64,000 nt of DNA from Rhizobium sp. BK376 (GCF_004341625.1 NZ_SLZG01000001.1:186001-250000), one strand, 5' to 3'. Shown: positions 9,450 to 19,797, counted from the first letter of the stretch. Translations and numbers: made by a program. Notes: generated by a model not told the origin, from the letters alone.

Positions 9450-10655
9450 TCACCCGCCGTTGGCGATCGTCGACGCGCGATATTCCTTCACGGCATCAGT
9501 TAGCCTGCCGACGAGCTTGTCGCGCCACTTGTCGTCCAGTAGCAGTTTCTCGTCATCCTTGTTCGAGAGGAAACCGAGTTCGAGCAGGATGGACGGCACG
9601 TCAGGCGCCCGCAGCACCTGGAAGCCGGCATGACGATGCGGATTGTTGATCATCGTGATCTGGCCGTTGAAGGAATTGAGAACATCCTGCGCAAGCGAAA
9701 TGGAGAATGCCTGGGTTTCCCGCCGTGTCAGGTCCATGAGAATGTCGGCGACCTCGGCGGGTGCTGCCGGCGCTTCGGCTCCGGCAAGCTTGTCGGAGTT
9801 GTTCTCGCGGTCGGCGACATCGGCGGCAAGCTTGTCCGAGGCCTTGTCCGAAATCGTGTAGACGGTCGCGCCGCGAATATCCTTCTGCTTCAGCGTATCG
9901 GCATGCAGCGATATGAACAGAGCGGCATGGTTCTGGCGCGCGATCGTTACCCGTTCGGAGAGCGACAAATACTCGTCCTTGTCGCGGGTCAGGAAGGCCT
10001 TAATACCCGGCTGCTGGTTGAGCTTGTCGGCGAGCTCCTTCGCATAGGCGAGCGTGATCTGCTTTTCAGGCGTGGTGCCATCGCTGGCGATCGCGCCGGT
10101 ATCGATGCCGCCATGGCCCGCATCGACGGCAATTAGAAAGTCTGAGGCGTTTACCTTCTGGACCGGAGCAACGGGTCCGACATCCCTCGCTGTGTCCTGG
10201 GCGGTCCAGCTCTGCTGTTTGACCAGATCGGCGAACTGATCGGGCGGCACCATTTCGGCGTCCAGCACAAGGCGTTGCCCCTTCCCGCTCTCATCGGCCT
10301 GCACCTTGGCTAGGACGAGCTTCACCGGCTTTATCGCCGTCAGCACGATCCGGGCGCTGTCGGCGTCCATCGTGCCGTAGCGAATATCCTTGAACAGTCC
10401 CCGCGGCTCCAGAGCCTTGGCGGGGAAGCCGAAGGCCGTCGCCGGCAGGTCGACGACCACCCGGGGAGGATCGGCGAGATAGTGGACCGAGAATTTCGGC
10501 TCGCGGTCGAGATCGATGACAATCCGGGTTCGTGCATCGTCACCGGCTATGCGGGCACCGTAGGCAAGGATCGGGTCCTCAGCCGAGGCTGACATAGGCG
10601 CCACCAATGCCGCCGCCAACAGGGCCGCGGCGATCGTAATACGGAGGCTACTCAC
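9450..10655 (-). CDS. Periplasmic N-acetylmuramoyl-L-alanine amidase (AMIN + Amidase_3)
   Basis: This AmiC-type zinc amidase cuts the bond between MurNAc and the peptide stem, for instance during septum splitting. A signal peptide spans residues 1-25 (cleavage after SASA). An AMIN domain for envelope or septal targeting covers about 30-135. The catalytic domain begins near 173 with VDAGHGG (zinc ligand H181), the probable ligand E197 in TPEKQ, SLHAD (H251) and the catalytic LLELGFLS (E359). The region 285-315 corresponds to the autoinhibitory helix seen in the family. Size (401 aa) and domain order fit AmiC of Gram-negatives. It sits directly upstream of the PBP1A gene. Confidence 0.92.
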   Translation of the reverse strand: MSSLRITIAAALLAAALVAPMSASAEDPILAYGARIAGDDARTRIVIDLDREPKFSVHYLADPPRVVVDLPATAFGFPAKALEPRGLFKDIRYGTMDADSARIVLTAIKPVKLVLAKVQADESGKGQRLVLDAEMVPPDQFADLVKQQSWTAQDTARDVGPVAPVQKVNASDFLIAVDAGHGGIDTGAIASDGTTPEKQITLAYAKELADKLNQQPGIKAFLTRDKDEYLSLSERVTIARQNHAALFISLHADTLKQKDIRGATVYTISDKASDKLAADVADRENNSDKLAGAEAPAAPAEVADILMDLTRRETQAFSISLAQDVLNSFNGQITMINNPHRHAGFQVLRAPDVPSILLELGFLSNKDDEKLLLDDKWRDKLVGRLTDAVKEYRASTIANGG

Positions 10656-11329
10656 AGAAATCCCACTCGCATGCCCTGCCCCTTCAACTCCTCAGGCCCC
10701 GTCCTTATATATTCCATTGAAGACGCCATCTTGGGCGTTCATGGCAATAGCGGGGACCGGTCCATCCGGCCATCGTGGAGCACACAGCGAATCCGCGGGC
10801 ACCCGGTTTCCGGTTCAGCCGACGAATCCATCAATATTATGGCACACTTGGCTTTCCCCTTGCTATTGTGACAGATAAAACATACAACGCATATTAGGGT
10901 AGAAGTATTGACGGGACAGAGTCGCCGCTAAGGCAGCCACCACGTTTACATGGCGCCATAAACGGCAGTCGTCCGCCGTCGAATGTACTTTTATTCGAAT
11001 ACTGGATCCTGAACTTCCAGCCTAGTGCGGGAATTTCATCGGTGGAAAGCCACCAAACGCTCTCATGTTGGAGAGCACATTCATCGGACCCGAAGACGGG
11101 TCTAAAGCATTGTCGATCTCGCTTGGTTACGGATGTTGTCGCAGCGGCTTTTATCTAAAGTGAACAGACCCCGGGGGCTTACTTTCCCGGCTGTTGTCTG
11201 GCTGCTGCCCCCTCAACAGAATCAGGCGCGACTTTCATTATCCGGTGCAGCAGTGGCGGGTTGCATCCGGTCTGTCCTAATGGCAGTCCGGCCCCACCCT
11301 GCATGGCTGCGCCGAGGAGCACAGCTTTC
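10656..11329 (+). promoter_or_regulatory. Long promoter and leader region of rne with three tandem hairpins
   Basis: About 670 bases separate the divergent amidase gene from rne. Within it, three hairpins follow one another at 11041-11054 (GGTGG/CCACC), 11059-11076 (GCTCTC/GAGAGC) and 11086-11103 (seven-pair stem GGACCCG/CGGGTCT, tetraloop AAGA). Such a leader resembles the 5' UTR by which RNase E represses its own mRNA in enterobacteria. That mechanism is known there; its presence here is inferred from position and structure only. I could not assign a transcription start. Confidence 0.5.
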
Positions 11330-14269
11330 ATGGCAGACAAAATGCTTATCGATGCGTCTCACGAGGAAGAGACGCGTGTTGTTGTCGTTCGCGGGAACCG
11401 CATAGAGGAATTCGACTTCGAGTCACAGCACAAGAAGCAGATCCGCGGCAACATATACTTGGCTAAAGTCACGAGGGTCGAACCCTCGCTTCAGGCTGCC
11501 TTCGTTGACTACGGCGGCAACCGGCACGGCTTTCTCGCCTTCGCCGAAATCCATCCCGATTACTACCAGATTCCGCTCGCCGATCGCCAGGCGCTGCTGA
11601 GGGCCGAGGCGGAAGAGCATCGCCGCGACGACGACGTCGAGCATGTCGAGACGGCGAGCTTCGATCTCTCGAAGCAGGATCAGCCGGATATCGGCATCGT
11701 TCCGATTGAAGCGACCGAAACGGTAGCCGCTCCCTCCAGCGAGGAGCCTGTCGCAGAAGAGGCTGCAGCCTCGACTGAAACGGCCGCTCCGTCGGCCGAA
11801 GTGGTCGAGCCTGTGGCTGAAGCGCCCGCCAAGAAGGCAAGACCGCGCCGCAGCCGCAAGAAGGTGGCAGAGCCCGAAGCCACGGCTACCGAGGACGCTG
11901 TCCCGACCGACGTCGAAGCGCCTGCTGCCGACGACGAGGAAGGCTCGTCCGGCGAAATGGCCGCCATGGTCGATACCGATTCGATTTCGGAAGACGTGGA
12001 CGTTTCCAAGCGCCGCGGCAGTGACGACGATGATGACGACGATCACGACCATGAAGAGGAAGTGATCGAATCCGTCGGCGCCGAAGACGCGATGGAAGAA
12101 GTTCCGGATCGCATTCAGCGCAAGCCGCGCAAGCAGTATCGCATCCAGGAAGTGATCAAGCGCCGGCAGATCCTGCTCGTTCAGGTCGCCAAGGAAGAGC
12201 GCGGCAACAAGGGCGCAGCTCTCACCACCTATCTGTCGCTTGCAGGCCGCTATTCGGTTCTCATGCCGAACACCGCGCGCGGCGGCGGTATTTCCCGCAA
12301 GATCACCAATCCGCAGGACCGCAAGCGCCTGAAGGAAATCGCCAAGTTGCTCGAAGTGCCGCAGGGCATGGGCGTCATCTTGCGCACGGCCGGTGCCAAC
12401 CGCACCAAGGTCGAGGTCAAGCGCGATTTCGAATATCTGATGCGCCTGTGGGAAAACGTGCGCACGCTGACGCTTGCCTCGACGGCCCCCTGCCTCGTCT
12501 ACGAGGAAGGCTCGCTGATCAAGCGCTCGATCCGCGACCTCTACAACAAGGATATCAGCGAAGTCATCGTGTCTGGCGAGGAAGGCTATCGTGAAGCGAA
12601 AGACTTCATGAAGATGCTGATGCCGAGCCATGCCAAGGTGGTTCAGCCCTATCGCGACATCCATCCGATCTTCTCGCGTTCCGGCATCGAGGCGCAGCTC
12701 GACCGGATGCTGCAGCCGCAGGTGACGTTGAAGTCCGGCGGCTACCTGATCATGAACCAGACCGAAGCCCTGGTTTCGATCGACGTCAACTCCGGCCGTT
12801 CGACGCGCGAACACTCGATCGAGGACACGGCGCTCCAGACGAACCTTGAGGCTGCCGACGAAGTCGCCCGCCAGCTTCGCCTTCGCGACCTTGCCGGCCT
12901 GATCGTCATCGACTTCATCGACATGGAAGAAAAGCGCAACAATCGCGCCGTCGAGAAGAAGCTGAAGGAATGCCTGAAAAACGACCGCGCTCGCATCCAG
13001 GTCGGCCGCATCTCGCATTTCGGCCTTCTGGAAATGTCGCGCCAGCGCATCCGCGCATCCGTTCTTGAATCGACCACGCAGGTCTGCTCGCATTGCGGCG
13101 GCACCGGTCATGTTCGTTCACAGTCTTCCGTTGCCCTGCATGTCCTGCGCGGCATCGAGGAATATCTGCTGAAGAACACCACGCACGACATCACCGTGCG
13201 CACGACGCCCGACATCGCGCTCTACCTGCTCAACCACAAGCGCCAGACGATCGTCGATTATGAGAGCCGCTTCGGCGTTGCGATCATCATCGATGCCGAT
13301 GGCGCAGTCGGGACGCAGCATTTCGCGATCGATCGCGGCGAGCCTGTCGAGAACCCGGTCAAGATTGAAACCCTCTTCAACTTCGCAGCCATTCCCGAAG
13401 ATGACGACGACGATATCGTCATCGAGGCGGACGAAGAAGAAGATGAGGAAATCGAGGAGAAGGCAGCCGCAGTCGAGCAGCCCGTCGCCCGCTCGGAAGG
13501 CGAAGCTGGCCGTAAGCGCAAGCGCCGCCGGCGTCGCCGCGGCCGCAATGGGGCCGAAGGTCAGTCGGAACAGGCCGCTTCGGACACTGCGACCGACGAA
13601 GGCGATGAAAGCGATGCCGAAGGCGAAGGCGACGACGAGGATGCAGGCGACAGCGCCGCAGAAACCTCGGCAGCCTCCAGCGACGAACAGCAGCGCCGCA
13701 AGCGTCGCCGTCGTGGCAAGCGTGGCGGTCGCCGCAATCGCGGAGATGAAGGCGAGCTTTCCTCCGCTTCGGAGGCTGATGGCGACGACGCTTCGGACGA
13801 GGACGCCGGCGAAAGCGACGGTGCCGAAGACGATAGCGTTGTAACCGTCAGAGAAATCGCTGTTGTGGAAGGCGAAGCGGCCGTCGAAGCCCAGCCGGCA
13901 ATGGCTGCAGTGGAAACAGGCGCCAGCGTTACGGAAGACGTGAAGCCTGCCAAGAGCCGTCGCAGCCGCAAGCCGAAGGCCGAAGCATCGCCAGTTGAAG
14001 CCCCCGTTGCCGAACAGGCTCCTGCAATTGATGCGGAGACCGAGACGGTCGCTGAAATTGCAGCTGACCTTGGTGGCAGCACGGCAGCGGTGACCGAAGA
14101 AGCAAAGGCCGAGACAGAGGTAGAAGCCGAAAAGCCGGTCCGCGCCAACCGCGAGTCCAACGTCTCTTCCTCAGAACCGGTGGTCAAATCCAGCCGCGCG
14201 ACGGAGCCGACCGATGGCGACGGCAAGCCGAAGAAGGCCGGCTGGTGGCAACGCCGCGGCTTCTTCTGA
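11330..14269 (+). CDS. rne: Ribonuclease E (RNase E)
   Basis: RNase E is the endonuclease that starts mRNA decay and matures rRNA and tRNA, and it is the scaffold of the degradosome. The chosen ATG gives the conserved start MADKMLIDASH; a GAGGAG site lies upstream. The 979-residue protein has an S1 domain interrupted after about residue 100 by roughly 170 acidic, Ala/Glu-rich residues. The S1 domain then resumes, followed by 5'-sensor and DNase I-like domains with the metal ligands in SIDVNSGR and VIDFIDME, and the zinc link CSHCGGTG. The C-terminal third is disordered, alternating acidic and Arg-rich patches, the expected RNA- and partner-binding scaffold. RNase G lacks this tail. Confidence 0.95.
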   Translation: MADKMLIDASHEEETRVVVVRGNRIEEFDFESQHKKQIRGNIYLAKVTRVEPSLQAAFVDYGGNRHGFLAFAEIHPDYYQIPLADRQALLRAEAEEHRRDDDVEHVETASFDLSKQDQPDIGIVPIEATETVAAPSSEEPVAEEAAASTETAAPSAEVVEPVAEAPAKKARPRRSRKKVAEPEATATEDAVPTDVEAPAADDEEGSSGEMAAMVDTDSISEDVDVSKRRGSDDDDDDDHDHEEEVIESVGAEDAMEEVPDRIQRKPRKQYRIQEVIKRRQILLVQVAKEERGNKGAALTTYLSLAGRYSVLMPNTARGGGISRKITNPQDRKRLKEIAKLLEVPQGMGVILRTAGANRTKVEVKRDFEYLMRLWENVRTLTLASTAPCLVYEEGSLIKRSIRDLYNKDISEVIVSGEEGYREAKDFMKMLMPSHAKVVQPYRDIHPIFSRSGIEAQLDRMLQPQVTLKSGGYLIMNQTEALVSIDVNSGRSTREHSIEDTALQTNLEAADEVARQLRLRDLAGLIVIDFIDMEEKRNNRAVEKKLKECLKNDRARIQVGRISHFGLLEMSRQRIRASVLESTTQVCSHCGGTGHVRSQSSVALHVLRGIEEYLLKNTTHDITVRTTPDIALYLLNHKRQTIVDYESRFGVAIIIDADGAVGTQHFAIDRGEPVENPVKIETLFNFAAIPEDDDDDIVIEADEEEDEEIEEKAAAVEQPVARSEGEAGRKRKRRRRRRGRNGAEGQSEQAASDTATDEGDESDAEGEGDDEDAGDSAAETSAASSDEQQRRKRRRRGKRGGRRNRGDEGELSSASEADGDDASDEDAGESDGAEDDSVVTVREIAVVEGEAAVEAQPAMAAVETGASVTEDVKPAKSRRSRKPKAEASPVEAPVAEQAPAIDAETETVAEIAADLGGSTAAVTEEAKAETEVEAEKPVRANRESNVSSSEPVVKSSRATEPTDGDGKPKKAGWWQRRGFF

Positions 14270-14296
14270 AAGCTCCTTTTCGGGGATAGGTAATTG

Positions 14297-14329
14297 AAAT
14301 CCGGCCGCAGCGATGCGGCCGGATTTTTT
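14297..14329 (+). terminator. Rho-independent terminator of rne
   Basis: An eleven-base-pair perfect stem (AATCCGGCCGC with GCGGCCGGATT) with loop AGCGAT is followed by a T run, 28 bases after the rne stop codon. Confidence 0.9.
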
Positions 14330-14474
14330 GTGCTTAGGATGCGTTAAGAGCATGGCGTTTCCGCAATTGCCGTTGTCGCCATGCCTGCCTCAGGGCGGCC
14401 AATCGAACCCTAAGACGTCAATCAAGCTTGATGTATCGAATCCACAACCACCCATAAGTCACCGGAAAGAGACT

Positions 14475-15638
14475 CTATTTCAACCAGCCAGCGATGCGCT
14501 CCACAGCCTCTTCGATCTCCGCATTCGACCCGGCGTAGGAGAACCGCATGGCTCGGTGTCCTTCCAACGGATCGAAATCGAGACCAGGGGTGGCGGCAAC
14601 GTTAATCTCGGCGAGCATCCTCTTTGCAAACACCATGCTGTCATTGGTGAAACGGCTGACATCGACATAGGCGTAGAAAGCGCCGTCCATCGGGGAAGCC
14701 AGCGGAAGGCCGATTTCGGGTAGGCGTCTTGCCAGGAAGTCACGGTTGCGCCGGTAGCTCTCCTTATAAACATCGAGTTCGACTTCGGCATCGAGCGCTG
14801 CCAGGGCAGCAATCTGCGACAACTCCGGCGGAGAGATATAGAGGCTCTGCGCCACCCGTTCGATCGGCCGCGCCAGTCGTTCAGGCAGCACCATCCAGCC
14901 GATCCGCCAGCCGGTCATGCAGTAATATTTGGAGAAGGAGTTGATGACGATCGCTTCGTCGGTCAGTTCCAGCGCGCTGGTCTCCTCCCCGACGAAGGTC
15001 AGTCCGTGGTAGATTTCATCGGAGATGAAGGCGATCGAATTTGCTGCGCAATAATCGGCCAGCGCTTTCAGTCCTTCCCTCCCCGTCACCGTGCCGGTCG
15101 GGTTGGCGGGGCTTGCGAGCAGGACGCCCTTCAGTCGCTTTCCGCTAGCGGCTTGCGCAGCTTCCAGGCTTTCCGGCGTCAGCGTGAAATGCGTCTCAGC
15201 CGTCACCGGTACTTCGACAACATCAAGGCCGAGCGCTGCAAGAATGTTGCGATATGCGGGATAGCCCGGCCGCGCGATCGCGACGCTGTCGCCGGCGTCG
15301 AACAGGGTGAGAAAGGCTAGGTTGAAGCCTGCGGACGATCCCGTAGTGATGGCAATCCGCACTGGGTCGATCTCGACACCGTGTCTTTTGCGATAATGAC
15401 CGGCGAGCGTGTGGCGCAGCGCCGAGGTCCCGAGCGCATCGGTATAGCCGATACGACCGTGACCGAGCGCAGCGTTGGCGGCCTCCAGCGCCGCCTTGGG
15501 GGTCGGGTGAGAGGGTTGGCCGACAGCCATCGAGATGACGGCATGGCCGGCCTGCCGGCGTTTCGTCGCCTCTGCCAATACGTCCATGGCGTGGAATGGC
15601 TCGACTTCACTGCGCTTAGATAGGGAAAACAAGGTCAA
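14475..15638 (-). CDS. PLP-dependent class I/II aminotransferase
   Basis: A fold-type I aminotransferase that moves an amino group between an amino acid and a 2-oxo acid; the substrate cannot be read from sequence. The 387-residue protein shows GYTDALG near 64-70, ASPANPTGT (175-183), SDEIYHGL (206-213) and the PLP Schiff-base lysine K237 in NSFSKYYCMTGWRIGW. A C-terminal Arg for the substrate carboxylate lies in RFSYAGS. Length and motifs match the aspartate/aromatic aminotransferase family. It is convergent with rne and divergent from the DsbA-like gene, so it is probably transcribed alone. Confidence 0.88.
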   Translation of the reverse strand: MTLFSLSKRSEVEPFHAMDVLAEATKRRQAGHAVISMAVGQPSHPTPKAALEAANAALGHGRIGYTDALGTSALRHTLAGHYRKRHGVEIDPVRIAITTGSSAGFNLAFLTLFDAGDSVAIARPGYPAYRNILAALGLDVVEVPVTAETHFTLTPESLEAAQAASGKRLKGVLLASPANPTGTVTGREGLKALADYCAANSIAFISDEIYHGLTFVGEETSALELTDEAIVINSFSKYYCMTGWRIGWMVLPERLARPIERVAQSLYISPPELSQIAALAALDAEVELDVYKESYRRNRDFLARRLPEIGLPLASPMDGAFYAYVDVSRFTNDSMVFAKRMLAEINVAATPGLDFDPLEGHRAMRFSYAGSNAEIEEAVERIAGWLK

Positions 15639-15842
15639 ATTCTCTCTTGGATGGATCGCCGCCAGACAATTGCCGCAATAATCGAGTGTTCACAATCCCG
15701 CGATTGCCACGCCACTTCGAATATTCCTGTTTCAGGAACGTCGGGGGCACCGTAAATTGCCGTCTCATGTCTATGGATTTTAACCCGGCGATGGTATCCG
15801 CTGACAAGAGCAAACTTCACCGATCGAACGACGAGGAATCCG

Positions 15843-16610
15843 ATGTCCCTTTTTTCAAAGTCGCTGCTGACTGCATCAGCCGTCGCCATCGCAGCGTCGC
15901 TGGCCTTCGTCCAGCCTGCCGCAGCCCTCGATGATCAGCAGAAGAAGGAATTCGGTGACTTCATCAAGGAATACCTGATCGCCCATCCGGAGGTCATGCT
16001 CGACGTGCAGGCGGCACTCGACAAGAAGCAGGAAGAGGCCCGCCTCGAACAGTCGAACAAGGCCATTTCCAGCAACAAGGACCTGATCTTCAACGCCAAG
16101 TACGACATGACGATCGGCAATCCGAAGGGAGATGTCACCGTCGTCGAGTTCTTCGACTATAATTGCGGTTATTGCCGCCATGCGCTGAGCGACATGGATA
16201 CGCTGCTCAAGAACGACAAGAACATCCGCTTCGTGCTGAAGGAATTCCCGATCCTCGGACCGGAATCGGTTGCGGCATCGAAGGTCTCGGATGCCTTCCG
16301 CAAACTTGCTCCTGAAAAATATGCCGAATTCCACCACACCCTGCTCGGCAGCGACGGACGCGCGACCGAAGACAGCGCCATGGAAGTCGCAACCAGCCTT
16401 GGGGTAAGCGAAAGCGCGATCCGCCAGGAGATGGCGAAGAGCCCCGATGATGCTTCGGTCAAGGAAACCTATCAGCTCGCAACCAATCTCGGCCTGACCG
16501 GCACCCCCTCCTACGTGATCGGCAACGAAGCCGTATCGGGCGCGATCGGACTCGATGCGCTGAAGGAAAAAGTCGACAATGTCCGCGCCTGCGGCAAGAC
16601 TACCTGCTGA
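15843..16610 (+). CDS. DsbA-family periplasmic thiol-disulfide oxidoreductase (Com1-like)
   Basis: A secreted thioredoxin-fold protein. The signal peptide covers about 28 residues (cleavage near AAA). A helical N-terminal segment of some 60 residues precedes the thioredoxin fold, with the active site CGYC at 108-111 and the cis-proline P222 in GTPSYVIG. This organisation is that of the Com1/BdbD-like DsbA group rather than classical E. coli DsbA. It would oxidise or isomerise cysteine pairs in exported proteins. A second cysteine pair near the C-terminus (CGKTTC) is notable and could form a structural disulfide. The gene stands alone, with aroQ 127 bases downstream on the same strand. Confidence 0.88.
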   Translation: MSLFSKSLLTASAVAIAASLAFVQPAAALDDQQKKEFGDFIKEYLIAHPEVMLDVQAALDKKQEEARLEQSNKAISSNKDLIFNAKYDMTIGNPKGDVTVVEFFDYNCGYCRHALSDMDTLLKNDKNIRFVLKEFPILGPESVAASKVSDAFRKLAPEKYAEFHHTLLGSDGRATEDSAMEVATSLGVSESAIRQEMAKSPDDASVKETYQLATNLGLTGTPSYVIGNEAVSGAIGLDALKEKVDNVRACGKTTC

Positions 16611-16737
16611 GGCTGCTCATTAAATCGCCAGAATCAGAGCGTTCTAACGCTGTGGACAAGCATGACCTATGTCCTGAGGGCTTTTCTCCGGGTCCTCGGG
16701 AGTCTATAGGTTGCGCTGCACTTTGATGGAACTTCTG

Positions 16738-17175
16738 ATGACACAAACCATTTTCGTCTTGAACGGACCTAACCTCAATGCTCTAGGCAAGCGCGAGCCG
16801 GGTATCTACGGCGGCAAGACGCTGAAGGACATAGAGGCGGATTGCCGCTCTGCGGGCGAAACCCTCGGTTTTGAGATCGATTTTCGTCAGAGCAATCATG
16901 AGGGCATGCTGGTCGACTGGCTGCATGAAGCCGATGATCGCGCCGTCGGTGTGGCAATGAATGCCGGCGCCTACACGCATACCTCGGTTGCCCTACATGA
17001 CGCCATCAGGGCTATTTCGATACCGGTCGTGGAGGTGCATATCTCCAATATCCATGCCCGGGAAGAATTCCGTCACAAGTCGATGATCGCGCCGGCAACC
17101 AAGGGCATGATCTGCGGCTTCGGGCCGTACAGTTATATTCTGGCGCTGCACGCGCTGAAGTCCATCACGCAATAA
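16738..17175 (+). CDS. aroQ: 3-dehydroquinate dehydratase, type II
   Basis: AroQ removes water from 3-dehydroquinate in the shikimate pathway to aromatic amino acids. The 145-residue product has the type II signature: [17 protein letters not shown] with the catalytic Tyr and Arg near the N-terminus, [15 protein letters not shown] in the middle, and [18 protein letters not shown] with the catalytic His. The ATG at 16738 gives the family's standard [12 protein letters not shown] start. An in-frame ATG four codons upstream and a TTG at 16711 are possible but add non-conserved residues. accB follows after 25 bases, so aroQ, accB and accC are probably one transcript, a grouping common in proteobacteria. 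Confidence 0.95.
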   Translation: MTQTIFVLNGPNLNALGKREPGIYGGKTLKDIEADCRSAGETLGFEIDFRQSNHEGMLVDWLHEADDRAVGVAMNAGAYTHTSVALHDAIRAISIPVVEVHISNIHAREEFRHKSMIAPATKGMICGFGPYSYILALHALKSITQ

Positions 17176-17200
17176 CAAGAATTACATAGGGTTCCACTCC

Positions 17201-17671
17201 ATGGCTGAAAAGAAGAACGGTATCGACCAGGCACTGATCCGCGATCTCGCAAATATTCTCAACGACACGGATCTAACCGAGATCGAAGTCGAGCAGGACG
17301 ATCTGCGCATTCGCGTTTCGCGTGCCGGCACACCGCAGTATATCCAGGCGCCGATGGCGGCCCCGGCCTATGCGGCTGCGCCCGCACCGGCGGCAGTTGC
17401 AGCTCCGGCTGCGCCTGCGGCAGCGACACGCAACCCTGCGAACCTCGTGAACGCACCGATGGTTGGCACGGCCTATATGGCACCGGCTCCGGGCGCCAGC
17501 GCCTTCATCCAGGTCGGCGCCGCGGTCAAGGAAGGCCAGACGCTGCTGATCATCGAAGCCATGAAGACGATGAACCAGATTCCTTCGCCGAAATCAGGCA
17601 CCGTCACGGAAATCCTTGTCGAGGACGGACATCCCGTCGAGTACGGCCAGCCCCTCGTCGTCATCGAATAA
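17201..17671 (+). CDS. accB: Biotin carboxyl carrier protein of acetyl-CoA carboxylase
   Basis: AccB carries biotin between the biotin carboxylase and carboxyltransferase halves of acetyl-CoA carboxylase, the first committed step of fatty-acid synthesis. The 156-residue product has a structured N-terminal segment (1-42), an Ala/Pro-rich flexible linker (about 50-78) and the biotinyl domain. The biotin acceptor is K122 in EAMKTMN; alphaproteobacteria often have this form rather than the usual EAMKMMN. It is followed nine bases later by accC, so the two subunits are translated from one message in near-equal amounts. Confidence 0.97.
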   Translation: MAEKKNGIDQALIRDLANILNDTDLTEIEVEQDDLRIRVSRAGTPQYIQAPMAAPAYAAAPAPAAVAAPAAPAAATRNPANLVNAPMVGTAYMAPAPGASAFIQVGAAVKEGQTLLIIEAMKTMNQIPSPKSGTVTEILVEDGHPVEYGQPLVVIE

Positions 17672-17680
17672 GGGATCGCC

Positions 17681-19024
17681 ATGATTTCGAAGATCCTCAT
17701 AGCAAACCGCGGCGAGATCGCGCTTCGCGTTCTGCGCGCCTGCAAGGAGCTCGGCATTCCGACCGTCGCGGTTCATTCGACCGCGGACGCCGATGCCATG
17801 CATGTGCGCCTTGCCGACGAAAGCGTCTGCATCGGCCCGCCGCCCTCGCGCGACAGCTATCTCAATATTCACCAGATCGTTGCAGCCTGCGAGATAACCG
17901 GCGCTGATGCCGTGCATCCCGGTTACGGCTTTCTGTCCGAAAACGCCAAGTTCGCCGATATCCTCGAGGCGCACGGCATCACCTTCATCGGGCCGACCGC
18001 CGACCATATCCGCATCATGGGCGACAAGATCACGGCGAAGGAAACGGCCAAGTCGCTTGGCATTCCTGTTGTTCCGGGCTCTGCCGGCGAAGTGAAGCCC
18101 GAGAATGCGCTGCAGATCGCTCGCGAGATCGGCTTCCCCGTCCTTATCAAGGCCACCGCCGGTGGTGGCGGCCGCGGCATGAAGGTCGCGAAGAGCGAGG
18201 AAGATCTTCTAGAAGCGGTTTCGACCGCACGTTCGGAAGCTCTGGCCGCCTTCGGCAACGACGCCGTCTACATGGAAAAGTACCTCGGCCAGCCGCGTCA
18301 TATCGAAGTCCAGGTCTTCGGTGACGGTGAAGGCAACGCCATCCATCTCGGCGAACGCGACTGCTCGCTGCAGCGCCGTCATCAGAAGGTCTGGGAAGAG
18401 GCAAACTCCCCGGCGCTCAATGTCGAGCAGCGCATGAAGATCGGCCAGGTTTGCGCCGATGCCATGAAGAAGCTCAAGTATCGTGGGGCCGGCACGATCG
18501 AATTCCTCTACGAGAACGGCGAGTTCTATTTCATCGAAATGAACACCCGCCTGCAGGTGGAACATCCGGTCACCGAAGCCATCACCGGCATCGACCTCGT
18601 GCATGAGCAGATCCGCGTTGCTTCCGGCGGCGGTCTTTCGGTCACGCAGGATGAGGTGCATTTCCATGGCCACGCCATCGAATGCCGCATCAATGCCGAG
18701 GATGCCCGCACCTTCGTGCCCTCACCCGGCACGATCACGCATTTCCATGCACCGGGCGGCCTTGGCGTTCGCATCGATTCTGGCGCCTATCAGGGCTACA
18801 AGATCCCGCCTTATTACGACAGCCTCATCGGCAAGCTGATCGTGCATGGACGCACCCGTGTCGAATGCATGATGCGCCTGCGCCGTGCCCTCGACGAATT
18901 CGTCGTCGATGGCATCAAGACGACGCTGCCGCTGTTCCAGGATTTGGTTTCCAACCAGGATATCGCCAATGGCGATTACGATATCCACTGGCTGGAAAAC
19001 TACCTGGCGAAAAGCCCCAATTGA
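17681..19024 (+). CDS. accC: Acetyl-CoA carboxylase, biotin carboxylase subunit
   Basis: AccC carboxylates the biotin on AccB using bicarbonate and ATP. The 447-residue protein has an N-terminal PreATP-grasp domain with [11 protein letters not shown] (about residues 79-89), and an ATP-grasp domain with the glycine-rich loop [10 protein letters not shown] near 160-169. The catalytic and metal-binding segment is [14 protein letters not shown] (about 287-300), and a biotin carboxylase C-terminal domain completes it. Length equals the E. coli enzyme. It shares the aroQ-accB-accC transcript; aat begins 11 bases after its stop and may be read through. Confidence 0.97.
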   Translation: MISKILIANRGEIALRVLRACKELGIPTVAVHSTADADAMHVRLADESVCIGPPPSRDSYLNIHQIVAACEITGADAVHPGYGFLSENAKFADILEAHGITFIGPTADHIRIMGDKITAKETAKSLGIPVVPGSAGEVKPENALQIAREIGFPVLIKATAGGGGRGMKVAKSEEDLLEAVSTARSEALAAFGNDAVYMEKYLGQPRHIEVQVFGDGEGNAIHLGERDCSLQRRHQKVWEEANSPALNVEQRMKIGQVCADAMKKLKYRGAGTIEFLYENGEFYFIEMNTRLQVEHPVTEAITGIDLVHEQIRVASGGGLSVTQDEVHFHGHAIECRINAEDARTFVPSPGTITHFHAPGGLGVRIDSGAYQGYKIPPYYDSLIGKLIVHGRTRVECMMRLRRALDEFVVDGIKTTLPLFQDLVSNQDIANGDYDIHWLENYLAKSPN

Positions 19025-19035
19025 GGGCGAACTGA

Positions 19036-19650
19036 ATGGTCGGGCCGCGCACAAGGTCACCGGGGATCACGCCGGAAATCCTGTTGCGCGCCTATTCCAT
19101 CGGGCTCTTCCCGATGGCTGAATCGGCGGACGATCCGGAAATATTCTGGGTCGAGCCGGAACTACGCGGTGTCCTGCCGCTCGACGCTTTCCATGTTTCC
19201 AAGAGTCTCGCCAAGACGGTCAGGCAAAGGCCCTTCGACATCCGTTTTGACTACGATTTCGACGCCACTATTGCGGCCTGCGCGGAGCATACGACAGGTC
19301 GTCCCAGCACCTGGATCAACAAGACCATCAGAACGCTCTATTCGGCGCTTCACCGCATGGGGCATGCCCATTCGGTCGAGGCGTGGGATGGAGATGAACT
19401 GGTGGGCGGTCTATATGGCGTGTCGCTCGGCTCCGCCTTCTTCGGCGAAAGCATGTTTTCGCGCAGGACCGATTCGTCGAAGATCTGCCTCCTGCATCTG
19501 GTGGAGCGGCTGCGAGAGAAAGGCTTCACCCTGCTCGATACCCAGTTCACCACCGAGCATCTGAAAACCTTCGGCGCAATCGACATCTCGAAGGATGACT
19601 ACGCCAAGATGCTGGCGAAGGCGATGGAATCGCCGAATTTGGAGTTTTGA
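19036..19650 (+). CDS. aat: Leucyl/phenylalanyl-tRNA--protein transferase
   Basis: Aat attaches Leu or Phe from aminoacyl-tRNA to proteins with N-terminal Arg or Lys, marking them for ClpS-ClpAP degradation (N-degron pathway). The 204-residue product has the conserved YSIGLFPM near the start, [17 protein letters not shown] and the core [17 protein letters not shown] (about residues 134-150), then FTLLDTQF. Length is typical of the short alphaproteobacterial form. The gene begins 11 bases after accC, so it is likely co-transcribed although metabolically unrelated. Confidence 0.93.
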   Translation: MVGPRTRSPGITPEILLRAYSIGLFPMAESADDPEIFWVEPELRGVLPLDAFHVSKSLAKTVRQRPFDIRFDYDFDATIAACAEHTTGRPSTWINKTIRTLYSALHRMGHAHSVEAWDGDELVGGLYGVSLGSAFFGESMFSRRTDSSKICLLHLVERLREKGFTLLDTQFTTEHLKTFGAIDISKDDYAKMLAKAMESPNLEF

Positions 19651-19797
19651 GTTCCGCCTAGCGGATCAGGCCTATCCAACCTCCTTTATATCCGATCTGG
19701 AGCATCGCCCGCTGGTTATGCAGGGGATTCACCCACCCCTGCGTTGATTTTCGAACTGATTTGTTTAGGCATCGAAAATGCAACGGGGGATAGAATC

